64,000 bases of DNA from Lasiodiplodia sp. COLG20 (lineage: Eukaryota > Ascomycota > Dothideomycetes > Botryosphaeriales > Botryosphaeriaceae). Location: contig VNWV01000001.1 of NCBI GenBank assembly GCA_009801085.1, positions 2,294,001-2,358,000 of the forward strand, written 5' to 3'. The notes below the pieces were generated by a model. That model made no database searches, had not been told where the DNA came from, and was given only the letters and a program-made list of their open reading frames with translations. Positions 44,645-56,777 of the stretch are shown in pieces; position 1 is the stretch's first letter, and each line of letters begins with the position of its first letter. Made by a program: the position numbers and the translations under genes.

Positions 44645-47600
44645 ATGGTTAACCTGTCGTCGCGCCTGAGCCTGCCCGCGCGGCTGAAGAGCAGCAGCAG
44701 CGTCAACACCCACAACACCTCCACCTCGCCCTCGGCCGCCAACAGCGAGTTCCCCAGCCGCAGCACCAGTCCCAAGCCCGGCATGGCCGACAGCAAGAAT
44801 AGCCACCTGGTCCTGCGCACCTCGGTCCTCAAGGGCCGCGACCTCGCCGCGAAGGACAAGAGTGGCACCAGCGATCCGGTGAGTACTGCGCCTGGCGCGT
44901 AAAGGGGTGCGAAGCAGCAGGATCTGGGGCTAACAATGCGCGCAAATTGGGAAAACAACAGTACCTCGTGCTCACTCTCGGCGAAGCGAAAGAGGCCACG
45001 CCCGCCATCAACAAGACGCTCAACCCGGAATGGAACCAGACCTTCGACCTGCCCATCGCGGGCTCGCAGAGCCTGCTCCTGGAAGCCGTGTGCTGGGACA
45101 AGGATCGCTTCAGCAAGGACTACATGGGCGAATTCGATGTCGCGCTCGAGGATATCTTTACCAGCCACCGCGCGAAGACCGAGCAGAAATGGTTCCCGCT
45201 CCAGTCGCGCAAATCGGGCAAGAAGAAGGCGGAGGTCTCGGGCGAGGTGCTCCTGCAGTTCGAACTCGTCGACCCGTCCAACCCCTCGGCTACCCCTGAG
45301 CAGTTGTACCAGAGGTTCCTCGGTATCGCCGTGGGCACGCCCAGCGGAGACGACGACGATGAGGATCTGGAGCGCTTGGACAGCGGAGACATCGAGGAGA
45401 CGGAGGAAGAAGAGTCCTCGGACGAGGCCGACACCGCCGACAAAGCGGACATGAAGAAGGAGAAGAAGCGCAAGCGATTGCGCATGAAGAAGCTGCGGCG
45501 CAAGGCAAAGGAGCGCGCATACGAGTTCTACGGAAGTTCAGACGTCGCTGGCGTTCTCTTCCTGGAAATCACCAAGATCACAGATCTGCCGCCAGAGAAG
45601 AACAGTAAGTTCACTGCCATCGGAAGGTTCAGACATCGGCGTCGGGTCGCCCTCAGGATGTTTGCGCGCGGGCTTGCGCTTCACCTTTGCGCTCGCGCGA
45701 CCTCTACACTTGTGCGCAAGTCTTGGCCCCTGAGTATGAAGCTCTGGGCTAGGCCGCTAGTCTGCTTGGCACGCATTCTGAGAACGACTCTGCGCCCTTG
45801 TTTGAACTCTCAAGCTCCGTGAATATTGGGAATTGGTGCTGACTACTGCAGTGACGAGGACTGGATTCGACATGGATCCTTTCGTGGTTACTTCTTTGGG
45901 CAAGAAGACCTACCGTACGCGCGCTATCCGGCACAACCTTAACCCTGTCTTTGAGGAAAAGCTTGTGTTCCAAGTCATGAAGCACGAGACAAACTATTCC
46001 CTCAATTTCCAGGTTGTCGACAAGGACAAGCTTTCCAACCATGACTATGTCGGCGCGGCAAATTTCCCGCTCGAGAACTGCGTTTCTGTGGCGCCTCAAG
46101 CCGACCCTCTCACTGGTCTGTACAAGTTGCCTGAGCCGGAAGGCAATGGCTCGCCTGTGCAAACTGAGCCAGAGAAGAAGAAACGCTTCAGACTACCAAT
46201 CTCGCGATCAGCATCATCCACAAGTCTACACAAGCAGAAGGGACTGAAGAAGGAGAGCTCATCGACGTCATTGGCCAGCAGCATGCACAACGGAAGCGGC
46301 TCCTCGGACCAGTCTGCTCCGTCGAACGGTGGCCTCGCTCCGACGAGCACTCCGGGTGCTATCCCCGCGATCAACGTCGACACTGCCGCCGCTCCAAGTG
46401 AAGACTTCAAGTCGTTCACCATTCCTCTCGAATTGAAGAAGAGCGACCGCTGGGAGGGCAAGCACAGCCCCACGCTTCATATCAGGGCGAAGTACATGCC
46501 GTACAAGGCTCTCCGACAACAATTCTGGAGAGCCATGCTGAAGCAGTATGATGCCGATGATAGCTGTCTCATTGACAAGATCGAAATTGTCACGATGCTG
46601 GACACTCTGGGCTCTACCCTTCACGATACGACTATCAACGGCTTTTTCGAGAGATTTGCCGAAGAAAACGGCGAGCCTGTCCTAACATTCGACCAGGCCG
46701 TCATTTGCTTGGAGGACCAGATCGAACAGTCACAGTCTAATGCTTCGACTCTTTCGTTCAGGAGTAAGGGTCTGAGTGGTCGGACCTCAGGGCCCTCCAC
46801 ACCCGGACTCACTTCTGGCTCAGGCACACCGCTCAACAATCAGTCGCAAACTTCGGTCATTCCCGCAATTGAAACGGATACACTGGGACCGGAAGGCGAA
46901 CATGGCGAATTCTTGGAGCAGGATGACCTCGCAGACGAGAAGGGTGAGGAGCACGTTGTGGAGATCCGCGAGTGTCCCATCTGCCACCAACCCCGCCTGA
47001 ACAGGAAATCCGATGCCGACATCATCACACACATTGCCACTTGTGCAAGTCAGGATTGGAGGCAGGTCAACAACATTGTCATGGCCGGCTTTGTCACTTC
47101 CAGCCAGGCGCAGCGCAAGTGGTACTCCAAGGTCATCACCAAGGTCTCGTACGGTGGCTACAAACTTGGTGCCAACTCTGCGAACATCTTGGTGCAGGAC
47201 CGCATCACGGGCCAAATCAACGAGGAACGCATGAGTGTGTACGTCAGGTTGGGTATCCGCTTGTTGTACAAGGGTCTCAAGCGAGGGGAGATGGAGAGTA
47301 AGAAAGGTGAGCCTATAATTCATTTACCCTCTCTTATGCGGCATTTTCTAACCTCTCGCAGCTCGCAAGCTTCTGAAGTCGTTGAGCATCAAGCAAGGCA
47401 AGAAGTACGACGACCCGGCCTCTGCGGCTGAAATTCCGGGCTTCATCAACTTCCACCAGCTCGATATGTCCGAAGTTCTCCTGCCGCTCGAGGAGTTCAA
47501 GACGTTCAACGAGTTCTTCTACCGTGCGCTGAAGCCCGGGGCACGTCCGTGCTCCGCACCCAATGATCCGCAGATAATTACCTCTCCTGCTGACTGCCGA

Positions 47601-48478
47601 TCGGTCATGTTTAATCAAATCACTCAAGCACAGAAAATATGGGTCAAGGGCCGGGAGTTCACCATGGAACGCCTTATCGGCAAAGCTTACCCTGACGATG
47701 TGAAGCGTTTCGAAGGTGGTGCTCTGGGCATTTTCCGCCTGGCCCCGCAGGACTACCACCGCTTCCACATCCCTGTTGATGGCGTCATGGGCGAGCCCAA
47801 GATGATTGAGGGCGAGTACTACACCGTCAACCCGATGGCCATCCGTTCTGCCTTGGATGTCTACGGTGAGAACGTCCGTATCTGCGTGCCGATTGACTCG
47901 GTCACCCATGGTCGTGTCATGGTCATCTGTGTTGGTGCCATGATGGTCGGTAGCACTGTTATCACCCGCAATGCTGGTGAGAAGGTCACACGTGCTGAAG
48001 AGTTGGGCTACTTCAAGTTCGGTGGCAGCACGATTTTGTTGCTGTTCGAGCCTGGTGTGATGGAATGGGACGATGACCTGGTCGATAACTCGAACCAGGC
48101 GCTGGAGACGCTGGTAAGTAGTGTTCGTCTGAATTTGAACTTGAGAGTTGGTGCTGACGCAGAGAATAGATCCGTGTTGGCATGTCTGTTGGTCATAGCA
48201 TCGGCCACGCGCCTCACACCCCCGACATGCGCAAGGCAAACCCCTCAATGGAGGAGAAAGCGGATGCGAAGAGACGCATCGAGGGCAGCTTTGCGCCGTC
48301 CGCCCCAACTCATGAGAAAGAGGAAGTGGTTGCGCCACCCCCTCCAACTGAGAAGAAAGAGGAAGTGGTTGCGCCGCCCCCTCCGGCTCATGAGGAGCAA
48401 GAGGACGATCTGGGTTTCTTTGCGCCGTCAATGTCAATGCAGGAGAGAGAGGATTCGATGAAACGCGGGTTCTACTAG
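44645..48478 (+). CDS. psd2: C2-domain phosphatidylserine decarboxylase PSD2
   Basis: Converts phosphatidylserine to phosphatidylethanolamine in Golgi/endosomal membranes. Five exons: 44645-44878, 44962-45604, 45852-47306, 47362-48113, 48170-48478; 1130 residues, all phases consistent. Two C2 domains (around NSHLVLRTSVLKGRDLAAKD and the exon 2/3 junction with RTGFDMDPFVVTSLGKKTYRT) bind lipid. An EF-hand-like segment (DADDSCLIDKIEIVTML) and a C2HC finger-like CPICHQPRLNR...HIATC follow. The decarboxylase core includes YHRFHIPVDG and the self-cleavage site GGST, cleaved before Ser1000 to form the pyruvoyl group; GGST is the Psd2-type variant of LGST. The acidic, Lys-rich linker after the first C2 is low-complexity. 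The tail repeats KEEVVAPPPP twice. Confidence 0.95.
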
Positions 48479-49498
48479 GCCGGCCCCGTGCCTGCTGCGG
48501 ATATCAAATAGTTTCACGTACGGCGCGGGGCTCGAGCTGGACTTGGGCGATGTTTCTCTTCTTCTCTTCTTCTGTGCTCTTCTCCGGAGGCCGTCTGCAA
48601 TGTAGTATGATGTATGCATAGCGACGAGATGAAAGGCAGAGGCAGTCGGCCTTGTATAGCATTGAGGTGCGGCAGCGGGTGGCAAATTGGAGCGTGTTTA
48701 CCATAAGCTTTCTTTAGATTAGATGCCCTTACGAGGTCATGACCAGCAGATATCACAAATAAGAATGGCCAATGGGAATTGGTTAGCGATTCAACATTGC
48801 TGCGAAATCCAGAATTTTTAGTTTACCAGAATTCATGTGTTGGTGAGGTATCTATCCATATGCGCCTGACGCTCGGGCCCCAACTTTCTGGATCGGGCCG
48901 GGGATCACGTGTCCAGCGGACCGCCTTGTTGTTCAGGTTACGGGTTAAGCTGCTGAGGGGTGGTGCTCTGCGCCGCCTCCGCCGACCGACCGACGGGACG
49001 CAAAGCTCCGACTTTCCCTGACAACGCAACAACCATCCCATTATCCATATCACCAACTGATTCCGCTCGACGAATACGCGTGCGCGTGTCGCCAACCGCC
49101 TCTCATTCACGACAATCCCGCCGGGCGCACGGGATAACGCGTGTTTGTCGCGCGCGTGCGCGCGCTCAATTCGACAGTTCCTCCGCCGAGGCGACGATCA
49201 AAACAAACCGCAACCAATTCATCACCGTTCAGGACGGCGCCACGAACAACCGCAGCTCGCCGCCACGCACGGCTGCCAACGATAGCGACGACGTAATCAC
49301 TAGAGGAACGGGCGCCATTGCGAAACTCGATGAGGCGGGGTGGATAGCGGCGGTCACCAAACTTCCACAGCCAGCACACACGCGCGCAACTTTCGAGGCC
49401 CCTCTTTTTCTCTACGCCCCGCGTCCATGACAGCCATACTCTCGGTGCGCTCTCCGCTAGTAAATCTGAGCATAGCTTCGACGCAACGAGGGGCGCCG
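48479..49498. other. intergenic, PSD2 to DSN1
   Basis: About 1 kb between plus-strand genes: PSD2 3' UTR, then DSN1 promoter and leader. CACGTG occurs near 48906, and an alternating purine-pyrimidine run (CG/TG steps) at 49149-49165. An in-frame upstream ATG at 49427 would lengthen DSN1 by 24 residues. Confidence 0.5.
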
Positions 49499-51549
49499 AT
49501 GACGACAACACGGCGGCGCAGCGCCCGGCACGCCTTCGCCGACGAGGAGGACAGTGGCCATCAGCATCATGTCGAAGCGCCGGCGGGGAAGAAAGCGAAA
49601 AAGGAGGCCGCGGCGGTGAATGGGGCGGGGAGGGGAGGCGCGAATGGTACGGCGCCGGCGGCTGAGGCTGGGACAAAGGCAGGCCGGAGAAAGACAAGGG
49701 CTTGTGAGTTTTGGTCTCCTTTCTCTGTTCCTTGGGGCTTGGGGGGAAGAATTGGGTGGGAAGAGACGGCGAATGGGAAATCGACGGAAAGACGGATTGA
49801 TCGCTAACCTTGTTCTGGCGCATAGCGGCGGCATACGACGAAGATGACGACGGATTCACCTTCTCGCGGACACGGCCGAAGAAAACCGCGGCGAAGAAGG
49901 TGGCGGATGCGGAACCTGCGCCAGCGCCCGCGACGAAGAAGGCTAAGCTGTCGAAAGTGGTGGAGGAGCAACAACCGCCAGCAGATGAGCCTGCGAAGAG
50001 CACGACGAAGAAGACGAGGAAATCCGCGGTTGCTGCAATTGCACCGGCGGTTGCGGAAGAGGTCGCGCCCAAGAGGCGGAGGTCGGCAAGGCTATCAGCA
50101 GGAACCAATGCGCAACAACAGGAGCAGGCTTCCACACCGGCACCGGAGAAGGCAAAACGCCCGCGGAAATCGACGGCGCATAATGATAAGACGCGGACGC
50201 CGAAACAGAGCAATGAGGACGGCGTGGCGGTGGTCGGCACAGAAGCGGAGGAGCAGGCGGAGTCCGAGCAACCCAGTCGCGATGGCACCAAGATCGCGCT
50301 CCCGTTCGCCGATACGCCCATCATAAAGCGGAATAAGGAGATGCGCAAGGGCGGCGGGGCGGGACACAGGCGGAGCAGCACCGGCTTGCGCGGCCGGCGT
50401 GCCAGCTCGCTGATCGACAGCGGGACTTCGAATGGTGCGCAACAATCCCCCGACAATTCCGGACCCGGAGATACCGGCAATCCCCTTTTGGAAACTAAAG
50501 CTGACGACGTGGATGGTATAGCGGTGCCGCACGCGGAGGTCCCGCCGGAGGAATTCTACAAGCATATCGAGCAGAGTTTACCCGAGCCGAGGCGCATGAA
50601 GCAGCTCTTGACGTGGTGTGGGACGAGAGCGCTACCAGACAAGCCTACCGGAGAGGTCAAGGATGCTAGCGCGATCATGGCTGGTAGGTGAACCATTGCG
50701 GGGTGTGGGGAGCTGAGAGTGCTGACGCGGAGTAGCACGAGCGATACAACAGGAACTGCTGAATGAGTTCGCGAGCAAATCGGAGATGTCGAATTGGTTC
50801 GACAGGGTAAGGAATAGCGGCTTTGAGAAAGATATCGAAACGATGCTAATTGTGTAAACAGGAAGACGTAGAACCCGCAGCACTAGTCAAGAAGCCGAAT
50901 CCGCGGAACATTGAGAACTCAGTGAAACTGGGGGAGCTTGAGCAAGAGGTTAAGCGGTATGGAGCTCTAACTCTCCGAGGTTTTAAATTCAGAATGCTAA
51001 CAGTTTTACAGCCTACAGGAAGAAAAGAAAGCTTGGGAATCGCTCTTGAAGACACCGTCATTAGGTTCTTCATCTTCAATGCCAGAATCGAATGACAAGG
51101 GAACCCTTCCGGACGCCAGCCAATCACCAGACGCAGCACCTGACATCGACCCCACCCTTCTGGACGATCCCGAGCAAGCCCGCATCCTCGCAAGTCTCAA
51201 CAGTCTTTCCCTGGGATCCCTATCATCAAATCCCGCCGAAGCAACCTCGACAGAAGCACAACCAACGTCAACAATACGACCGCCAAGCATCTCACGATCA
51301 GAGCTCGTTTCCCGCCTTCAAGCCATCACCGCATCATTAGAGCCTCAAATAGATCTGTTTGCGGACGGCCTACACAAAGTCTCGCAGTACCGCGATACGG
51401 CTGAGCGCGTGGCAACCCACATCCTAGGATCCGCAGCAGAGAGGACAGAGGAGCGAGACAGGGAGGTTAAGAAAGCGGCTGGCACGGAGAGCATCGGTCT
51501 TAGAGATGCCCTAAAGGCATTGGCCAATACTCTGAACGAAAGAACATAG
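49499..51549 (+). CDS. dsn1: kinetochore MIS12-complex protein DSN1/Mis13
   Basis: Subunit of the MIS12/MIND complex that joins inner centromere proteins to the NDC80 complex. Five exons: 49499-49703, 49826-50683, 50736-50806, 50862-50956, 51012-51549; 588 residues. The first ~270 residues are basic and low-complexity (MTTTRRRSARH start). The family signature is the GHRRSST-LRGRRASSLID region with consensus Aurora B-type sites, then EFYKHIEQSLPEPRRMKQLLTWC, followed by coiled-coil segments (AIQQELLNEFASKSEMSNWF, LGELEQEVKRLQEEKKAWESLL). Small exons 3 and 4 (71 and 95 nt) keep the frame. I prefer the ATG at 49499 over 49427 because the basic start is typical for the family. Confidence 0.9.
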
Positions 51550-52237
51550 AGCGGGAGATGAATTCGTATTCACTTGTTGATTTACTTGGTGCATTGTTCA
51601 GCCTTCTTCTTGGGTGGCGAGGGCGCACATGGAGCAAACCTTTCAGAGGGCGGGCAAGCATTCAACAGATTTGAGGAGTTTTTATGACGATTGCATTTAT
51701 TCCTTTGTTCATGATCCGTTTGCGTTGGCTGGTTGTTGCCTTTCCGCTCTTTCTTTTCTAATTCTCCTTTCTTTCGTCATGAATGAAGAATGGTGTCACT
51801 TGTAGCCATGACCACGCGGCGCGGAGGAATACTTGTTTTCAGGCATTTGCTGTATTGGTAAAGGCACGGCTTATTGGTGTTTTAGTGCCAAGCGGGCGCG
51901 GAAAGAAGATCGATCTACGCAGCAGATGAGGTCTTTGCTGTAAATTGACAGCTATGGGGTTGCATGTGCGTGGGGATGTTGTGTACAGAGATAAGGCTTG
52001 GATACTGTGCCTTGGGCCTTCGAATAAGTTGCGCCATGCTTTAAGGTATATATTTCTGCCGTTCTGTGAACACAATTCTTCCACCACACTTTATCAAAGC
52101 AAGCGATTCTTGAGAGTATTCATTGTGAGGCATTGCTACAATTCACTAGTCAGAACACTCTCAGTCGGCTTTCTTCACTCCACGATCACCAACATAATAT
52201 CAACACTCCGATAATCAAAGACTGGTTACTCCCAGCT
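51550..52237. other. intergenic, DSN1 to LRGGG gene
   Basis: DSN1 3' UTR and promoter of the next gene. TATATATT at about 52047-52054 lies ~185 bp ahead of the ATG at 52238 and could be its TATA box. Open frames here have no similarity. Confidence 0.45.
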
Positions 52238-52471
52238 ATGGCTGACCCCAATAATAATCACCCTCACGTTGACCCTAACGCCAACTCCCCCATCGCCCGC
52301 CTCTACCGCTTACTCAATGGACCCGGGTTTTCCTGCTCAAGCAATAGAGCCCCTTTACTGTTTGCCTCCGGCGGTCATGCCGCCGCGCCTGCGGCTGGGA
52401 GCAGCCCAACCAACAACAACGATAGCGGCTCTGCATCTAACAATGATGACTCCGGCGAGGCAAGACTACGA

Positions 52472-52503
<32 letters not shown>

Positions 52504-55500
52504 CACAGAAGATGAAGAGAAGAACAAAGAGGAAAGAAGTGAGTACCTGGAGCCGACTCCCCCTCACGAAAGTTCACTCTTCTTGAACCTCGTCGAACTT
52601 CTCAAGGAAATGGAGCTTCAGAAAGAGAATGACCATGCTAGAAACCACCTCGATGACCCAATAAATCATCGAGACGCGACCCGAGGCGAAGCTTCCCTGC
52701 CGACGGACGTCACCAGCGCACTGGAGGACCTGCTGGAAGACTTGCTGGAAGACGTCCAGCCGTACATAATATCACCAGCGCGAACGCCCCAAGGACCGCC
52801 CGACAGCAAGGGGAGCAACAACAACAACGACGACGACGATGCACCGCCCGCATACGATCTCGCACCCAAGCTCCGCGGCGGAGGAAACTGGCTGTCCAGC
52901 GAGCAGGCTGCCGGTCGTGATGCACGCCCGTGTCATTCCCAGCAGCAGCAATCACCACCGCCTCTCGAAACCCAACGCCACCTACCTTCAACTTCTTCCA
53001 CCGCCCACGTCCCCGTCGAGCGTGAACCCGCGCACGAAGGAGCACAAGACAGCAAAGAAGGCGCCATCAACCCCCGCTCCCGCAACCCGCAACAACAGCA
53101 TTCAACCATCGTGCCCCTCCGCAACTTCCCGCTGCCCGTGCCGGCGATCTTGAAGGACTCGCTGGTCGTCCAGCTGCCGCGGTCGTTCTGCCGGCAGGTG
53201 CACGGGAGGGTGCGCATGGCGGTGGACGCTTGGGCAGCTTCGGCGGCTGAAGGGAGTAGTAGTGGTACCGCGAGGGCCGCATGGTCGTCGTCGTCGCCGT
53301 CGCCGCCATCGCCGCCGCGGCCGCTGTGGAGCGAGTGCTTCGGCGAGATGTCGCCGCGGGAGGTGGCAGAGCACGGGCGGGATTATGAATGTAGGAAGGG
53401 TGCGGGCGCGGGAAGCAGGTTTCAGGGGCCGTATTGGGTCAAGGATCGGGAGGGGAAGGTCAGGGCGGTGGAGCGGGAGGGGGAGAGGAGGGAGTTGGCG
53501 AGGCGGTGGTTTGGCGAGGAGGATGAGGGGAGTGGGGAGGAGGAGAAGAGAGAAAGCGGGCGGGGTGAGGGTGGTGATGGCGACGAGGCTGTTACGGGAC
53601 GGCTGAGAGGAGGCGGCGGTGATGACAATGACGAAGATATCTTCTCGGATTTGCGCAGATGGGTTCGCGACGACCATAGAGACTGGCGCATCTTCACCAC
53701 GCCGAAGCTGCCCCGCCCGGCGGATGACTATCCGCCGGAGAGCAAGATTCCGCGGTGGTTTCGTAGGCGCCCGCACCGCACGATCGTGCCCATGCCGGAT
53801 TACATGCTTAAGCCTGGCTTCATGAAATACCACCGTGGCTATATGAGTACCAACTTTGGCCCTGAAAAGCTTGGTATTGGTCACTTATATGGACCCCCGA
53901 AGCTGGAGATTACCGAGCCACCGGAGCCTTGGGAGGAGGTCTTTCCTAGTTGGTCGCCACGGGAGCTGGCGGACCTGCAGCGGGGATGGGAAGAGTATTA
54001 CTATAGCCGGTACGACGGGCCATATTGGAATTGTGACGAACAGGGAAAGATTCGCGTTGTGGCGACCAAGCAAGCGAGAGAGGAGCTGATGGAGGAGTGG
54101 TTTGGCAAGGATGAGGGTAAGGACGAGAGTAAGGACACAGACAAGGACAAGGGCAAGGGCAAGGACAATGACAATGACAATGACAATGACAAGGGCAAGG
54201 GCAAGGCAAAGCAGCCGGTGGGGTGGATGGCACGCCTGAGGGGTGGTGGCATGTTTGACGACGAGGGTGATGACAGCGGTAGTGATCAACGAGAGTATCG
54301 GAAAAGAGATCAAGACAACGATGGCTTCGTGCCCCTCGGGAGCGATGGAAGTTCTGTCAGGAGCATCCGAGGCTCGTCATCAAGTGAAGAGCCTGTAGGA
54401 GGTGATCGGCCATTCACACCATCGACTTTCCCTGGCACGGATTGGGAGACGGAAACTCGTAGGCAGCTCGGGAGAAGGGCCTTTGACGATAGTATTTGGC
54501 ACGAAGAAGATAAGGAAGTCCTCCTCCAGCATCAACATCAAACATCCTATGTCTTTGAGAGAGAAGCGGGACATTCCTGCCAAGAGTGTCGAAAGTCTTT
54601 AAAAGATGAGGTAGCCCGAGTGCTCGACCAAAACTCCATTGCCCAGGTCTTTCGGTTGTCTTTGCAAGAGCACCAAGGAGAACTGCCAAGTCGTTATGAA
54701 GTCTGGCGCGAATTTCGCTCATGGCCGGAAGCGTGGCTTTTCAACGGAGAGTTCAACAGGGAACTGTGGAACGAGATTTCACGCGACTTTGAGCGGATTC
54801 AAAGGTCGAGGCGTCACCTGGGTGATCCCGCCGTCGATGGCTGGCTGAGGGGCGGTGGCAGGTTCAGCCCCTCCAGCAATAGTGACAGCAGTGGGTCAGA
54901 AAAACGTCGCCGCCTCCATCACCACCGTGCTGAGGGCGGCGATGCTTCTGCCGGTAATAGTGGCTTCCATGGAGCGCGTGAAGGTTTAGACCTACCTTAT
55001 GATCTTAGTACTCACTTCCGAGAATCTCTTGATAGGGATGGCAATACGGTCGACATGCCGTGGTGGGCCATGGCTGGAGCAATGGAAGAATGGGGCATCG
55101 GTGAAGAAACTTTCAGACCGAGCAGCACTGGTGGTCCAGAGAAAGATCCTGAAAAGACGTCGTCCGGTGAAGAAGACGAGAAGAGCAGCACCGATGGTAG
55201 TGGATCAGACTGGGAGGAATATTGGGGCAACTTGGGTCCAAAGAGAATTCCAGTCGACGTTACTGATAGCAAGGGCAACGCACGCAGGGCAGACCTACGA
55301 AGAGCGCTGCGGCTCCTCGGAAAGTTGGAACGTGCCAGAACCGAGCACACAGGCGGTAAGCATAGCGGTAATGAGAACCACGGAGAACCACAAACGTGTG
55401 AAGATACTGAGGGGGTTTATAACAGTGAAAGATTCAGACAAGCACTCCGCCAAAGGTGCAAGAAAGAACAACTCGACAGCCGCGGCCTGATGTATCAAAG

Positions 55501-55876
55501 GTACTTGAAATCCGACAAGGCGAGAGACAAGCATGGGAGGTTGAACTTGGCCTTTTGGTACAGAATACTGGAGGTACTTGATGAGGAAGTTGGGCCAGCG
55601 GACGAAGATCAAATGCCATCCACCGGCGAGGGCAATACAATTAGTGCTTGTCGGAGTCGCGATGTGGGGCCAACATTGAGGGGCGGAGGCTACCCCAGCC
55701 CTAACAGCAGTGGTACGTCTGACGGAAGAGAGGCGCCCCTACTAAGCGCTAGCAACAAGCGCTTTGATGAGCCAGGCAACCAAGAAGGTGCTCAATGTCT
55801 GGATGATCAGGAGGTACAGAATGCCTTTGATTTCTGGCTGTTTTGGTATGTGTTTGGCGACTCTGGTAGATCCTAA
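52238..55876 (+). CDS. unrecognised 1212-residue protein with six LRGGG motifs
   Basis: Intronless; the ATG at 52238 is the first in frame. No signal peptide or membrane helix seen, and no family recognised. LRGGG begins at residues 77, 212, 456, 667, 870 and 1147, splitting the chain into seven modules of roughly 66-277 residues. Each motif is followed by Gly, Ser or Asp-rich linker. Modules 3 and 4 share a domain: residues 364-430 (WSECFGEMSPREVA...FQGPYWVKDREGKVR...WFGEED) align with 565-626 (WEEVFPSWSPRELA...YDGPYWNCDEQGKIR...WFGKDE). LRGG is the C-terminal sequence of ubiquitin, cut from precursors after the second Gly, but no ubiquitin fold is visible here. Codon use is mixed, with a GGC run at 52472-52501 and a Asp/Lys/Asn microsatellite near 54110-54207. 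Coding status is supported by the 3.6-kb open frame and motif conservation. Confidence 0.8.
54118..54207 (+). repeat. coding microsatellite, AAGGAC/GACAAT units
   Basis: Short units of AAGGAC, AAGGGC and GACAAT repeat in frame and encode a Lys/Asp/Asn/Gly tract just before the fourth LRGGG motif. Confidence 0.8.
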
Positions 55877-56777
55877 TATTCTGCGCGCTTATGTGGGCGG
55901 GTGACTTTGGAGCCCCTGACGCATATAGTTGGGTCATGCGGTGTAAGGTGGTGGGTGCGGATGATTTTGTTTGTGCACAGGGTTGCGATTTTCACTCAAG
56001 CGGACAACAAGGTGTCTATTTATACACTGTACAAATATGTACCCCTACCTTTTCGATGCTCGCTTAAACGGGCTCCATTCAAGTGTCATATACGGCACAT
56101 CACTACTTCGTCTATCTACTTGCGGTAATACACGCGAAGCAACAAACGCGAGACATGGCGTACTCTCGAAGAACACCATGTCGTTGGAGGCGCCGGATTT
56201 CCCGCCAAATGAAGCGCGGTATTTGGTTCCTGTTTCCTGGACCAGACGTCAACAAAGACGAGCAAGTCCAAGTTGATCAATCGCCACTTTTGCAGCGAAG
56301 CACGGAACGACCGCATCCTATGAAGTACAACAGTCGCGGTGAAAGGTGCAGTGATGGTCATCCGAATAATCAGCAAAGCCGAAATACTAAATCTCATGCT
56401 GAAGATTACAACTGTTGTCAGTACTTCTCACATAGCCTAGCGGACGGTGGGCGTGGGAGCGAAACTGTACGGGGAAAAAGGCCCCGGTTTATTTGTATGT
56501 TCTGAAGTTTAAGTGAGACACTTCAGTTCCAGGAGGGTATCCATTGGAGAATGCGCTGTTCCGCGGTGTTAAAAGCATAACGAAAATATACGACAAGAGA
56601 AACAGAGCAGAGCACCAGACTCGCATCCCCCCAAACTCCATGAATATGCGCCAAAATCGCTCACACGGGCATCCTGTCCATACTGCCCTATACCGCCCAA
56701 TGATGTTTTTCCCTTTTCCCTTTTATAACTCCAGTCCAAATACCCAGGCCGATGTGCACGCTATGAAACCAACACCT
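55877..56777. other. convergent intergenic region
   Basis: About 0.9 kb between the 3' ends of the LRGGG gene and the two-helix membrane protein gene. Frames at 56083-56505 and elsewhere have no family resemblance. Nothing else seen. Confidence 0.45.

Noticed and set aside
47334..48437. 367-codon minus-strand frame across PSD2
   Set aside because: Antisense to the conserved decarboxylase core including GGST; no independent family signal.
52472..52501. GGC run read as a trinucleotide expansion explaining all LRGGG motifs
   Set aside because: Only the first motif runs into a long GGC tract; the other five use mixed Gly codons and lie in unrelated sequence.
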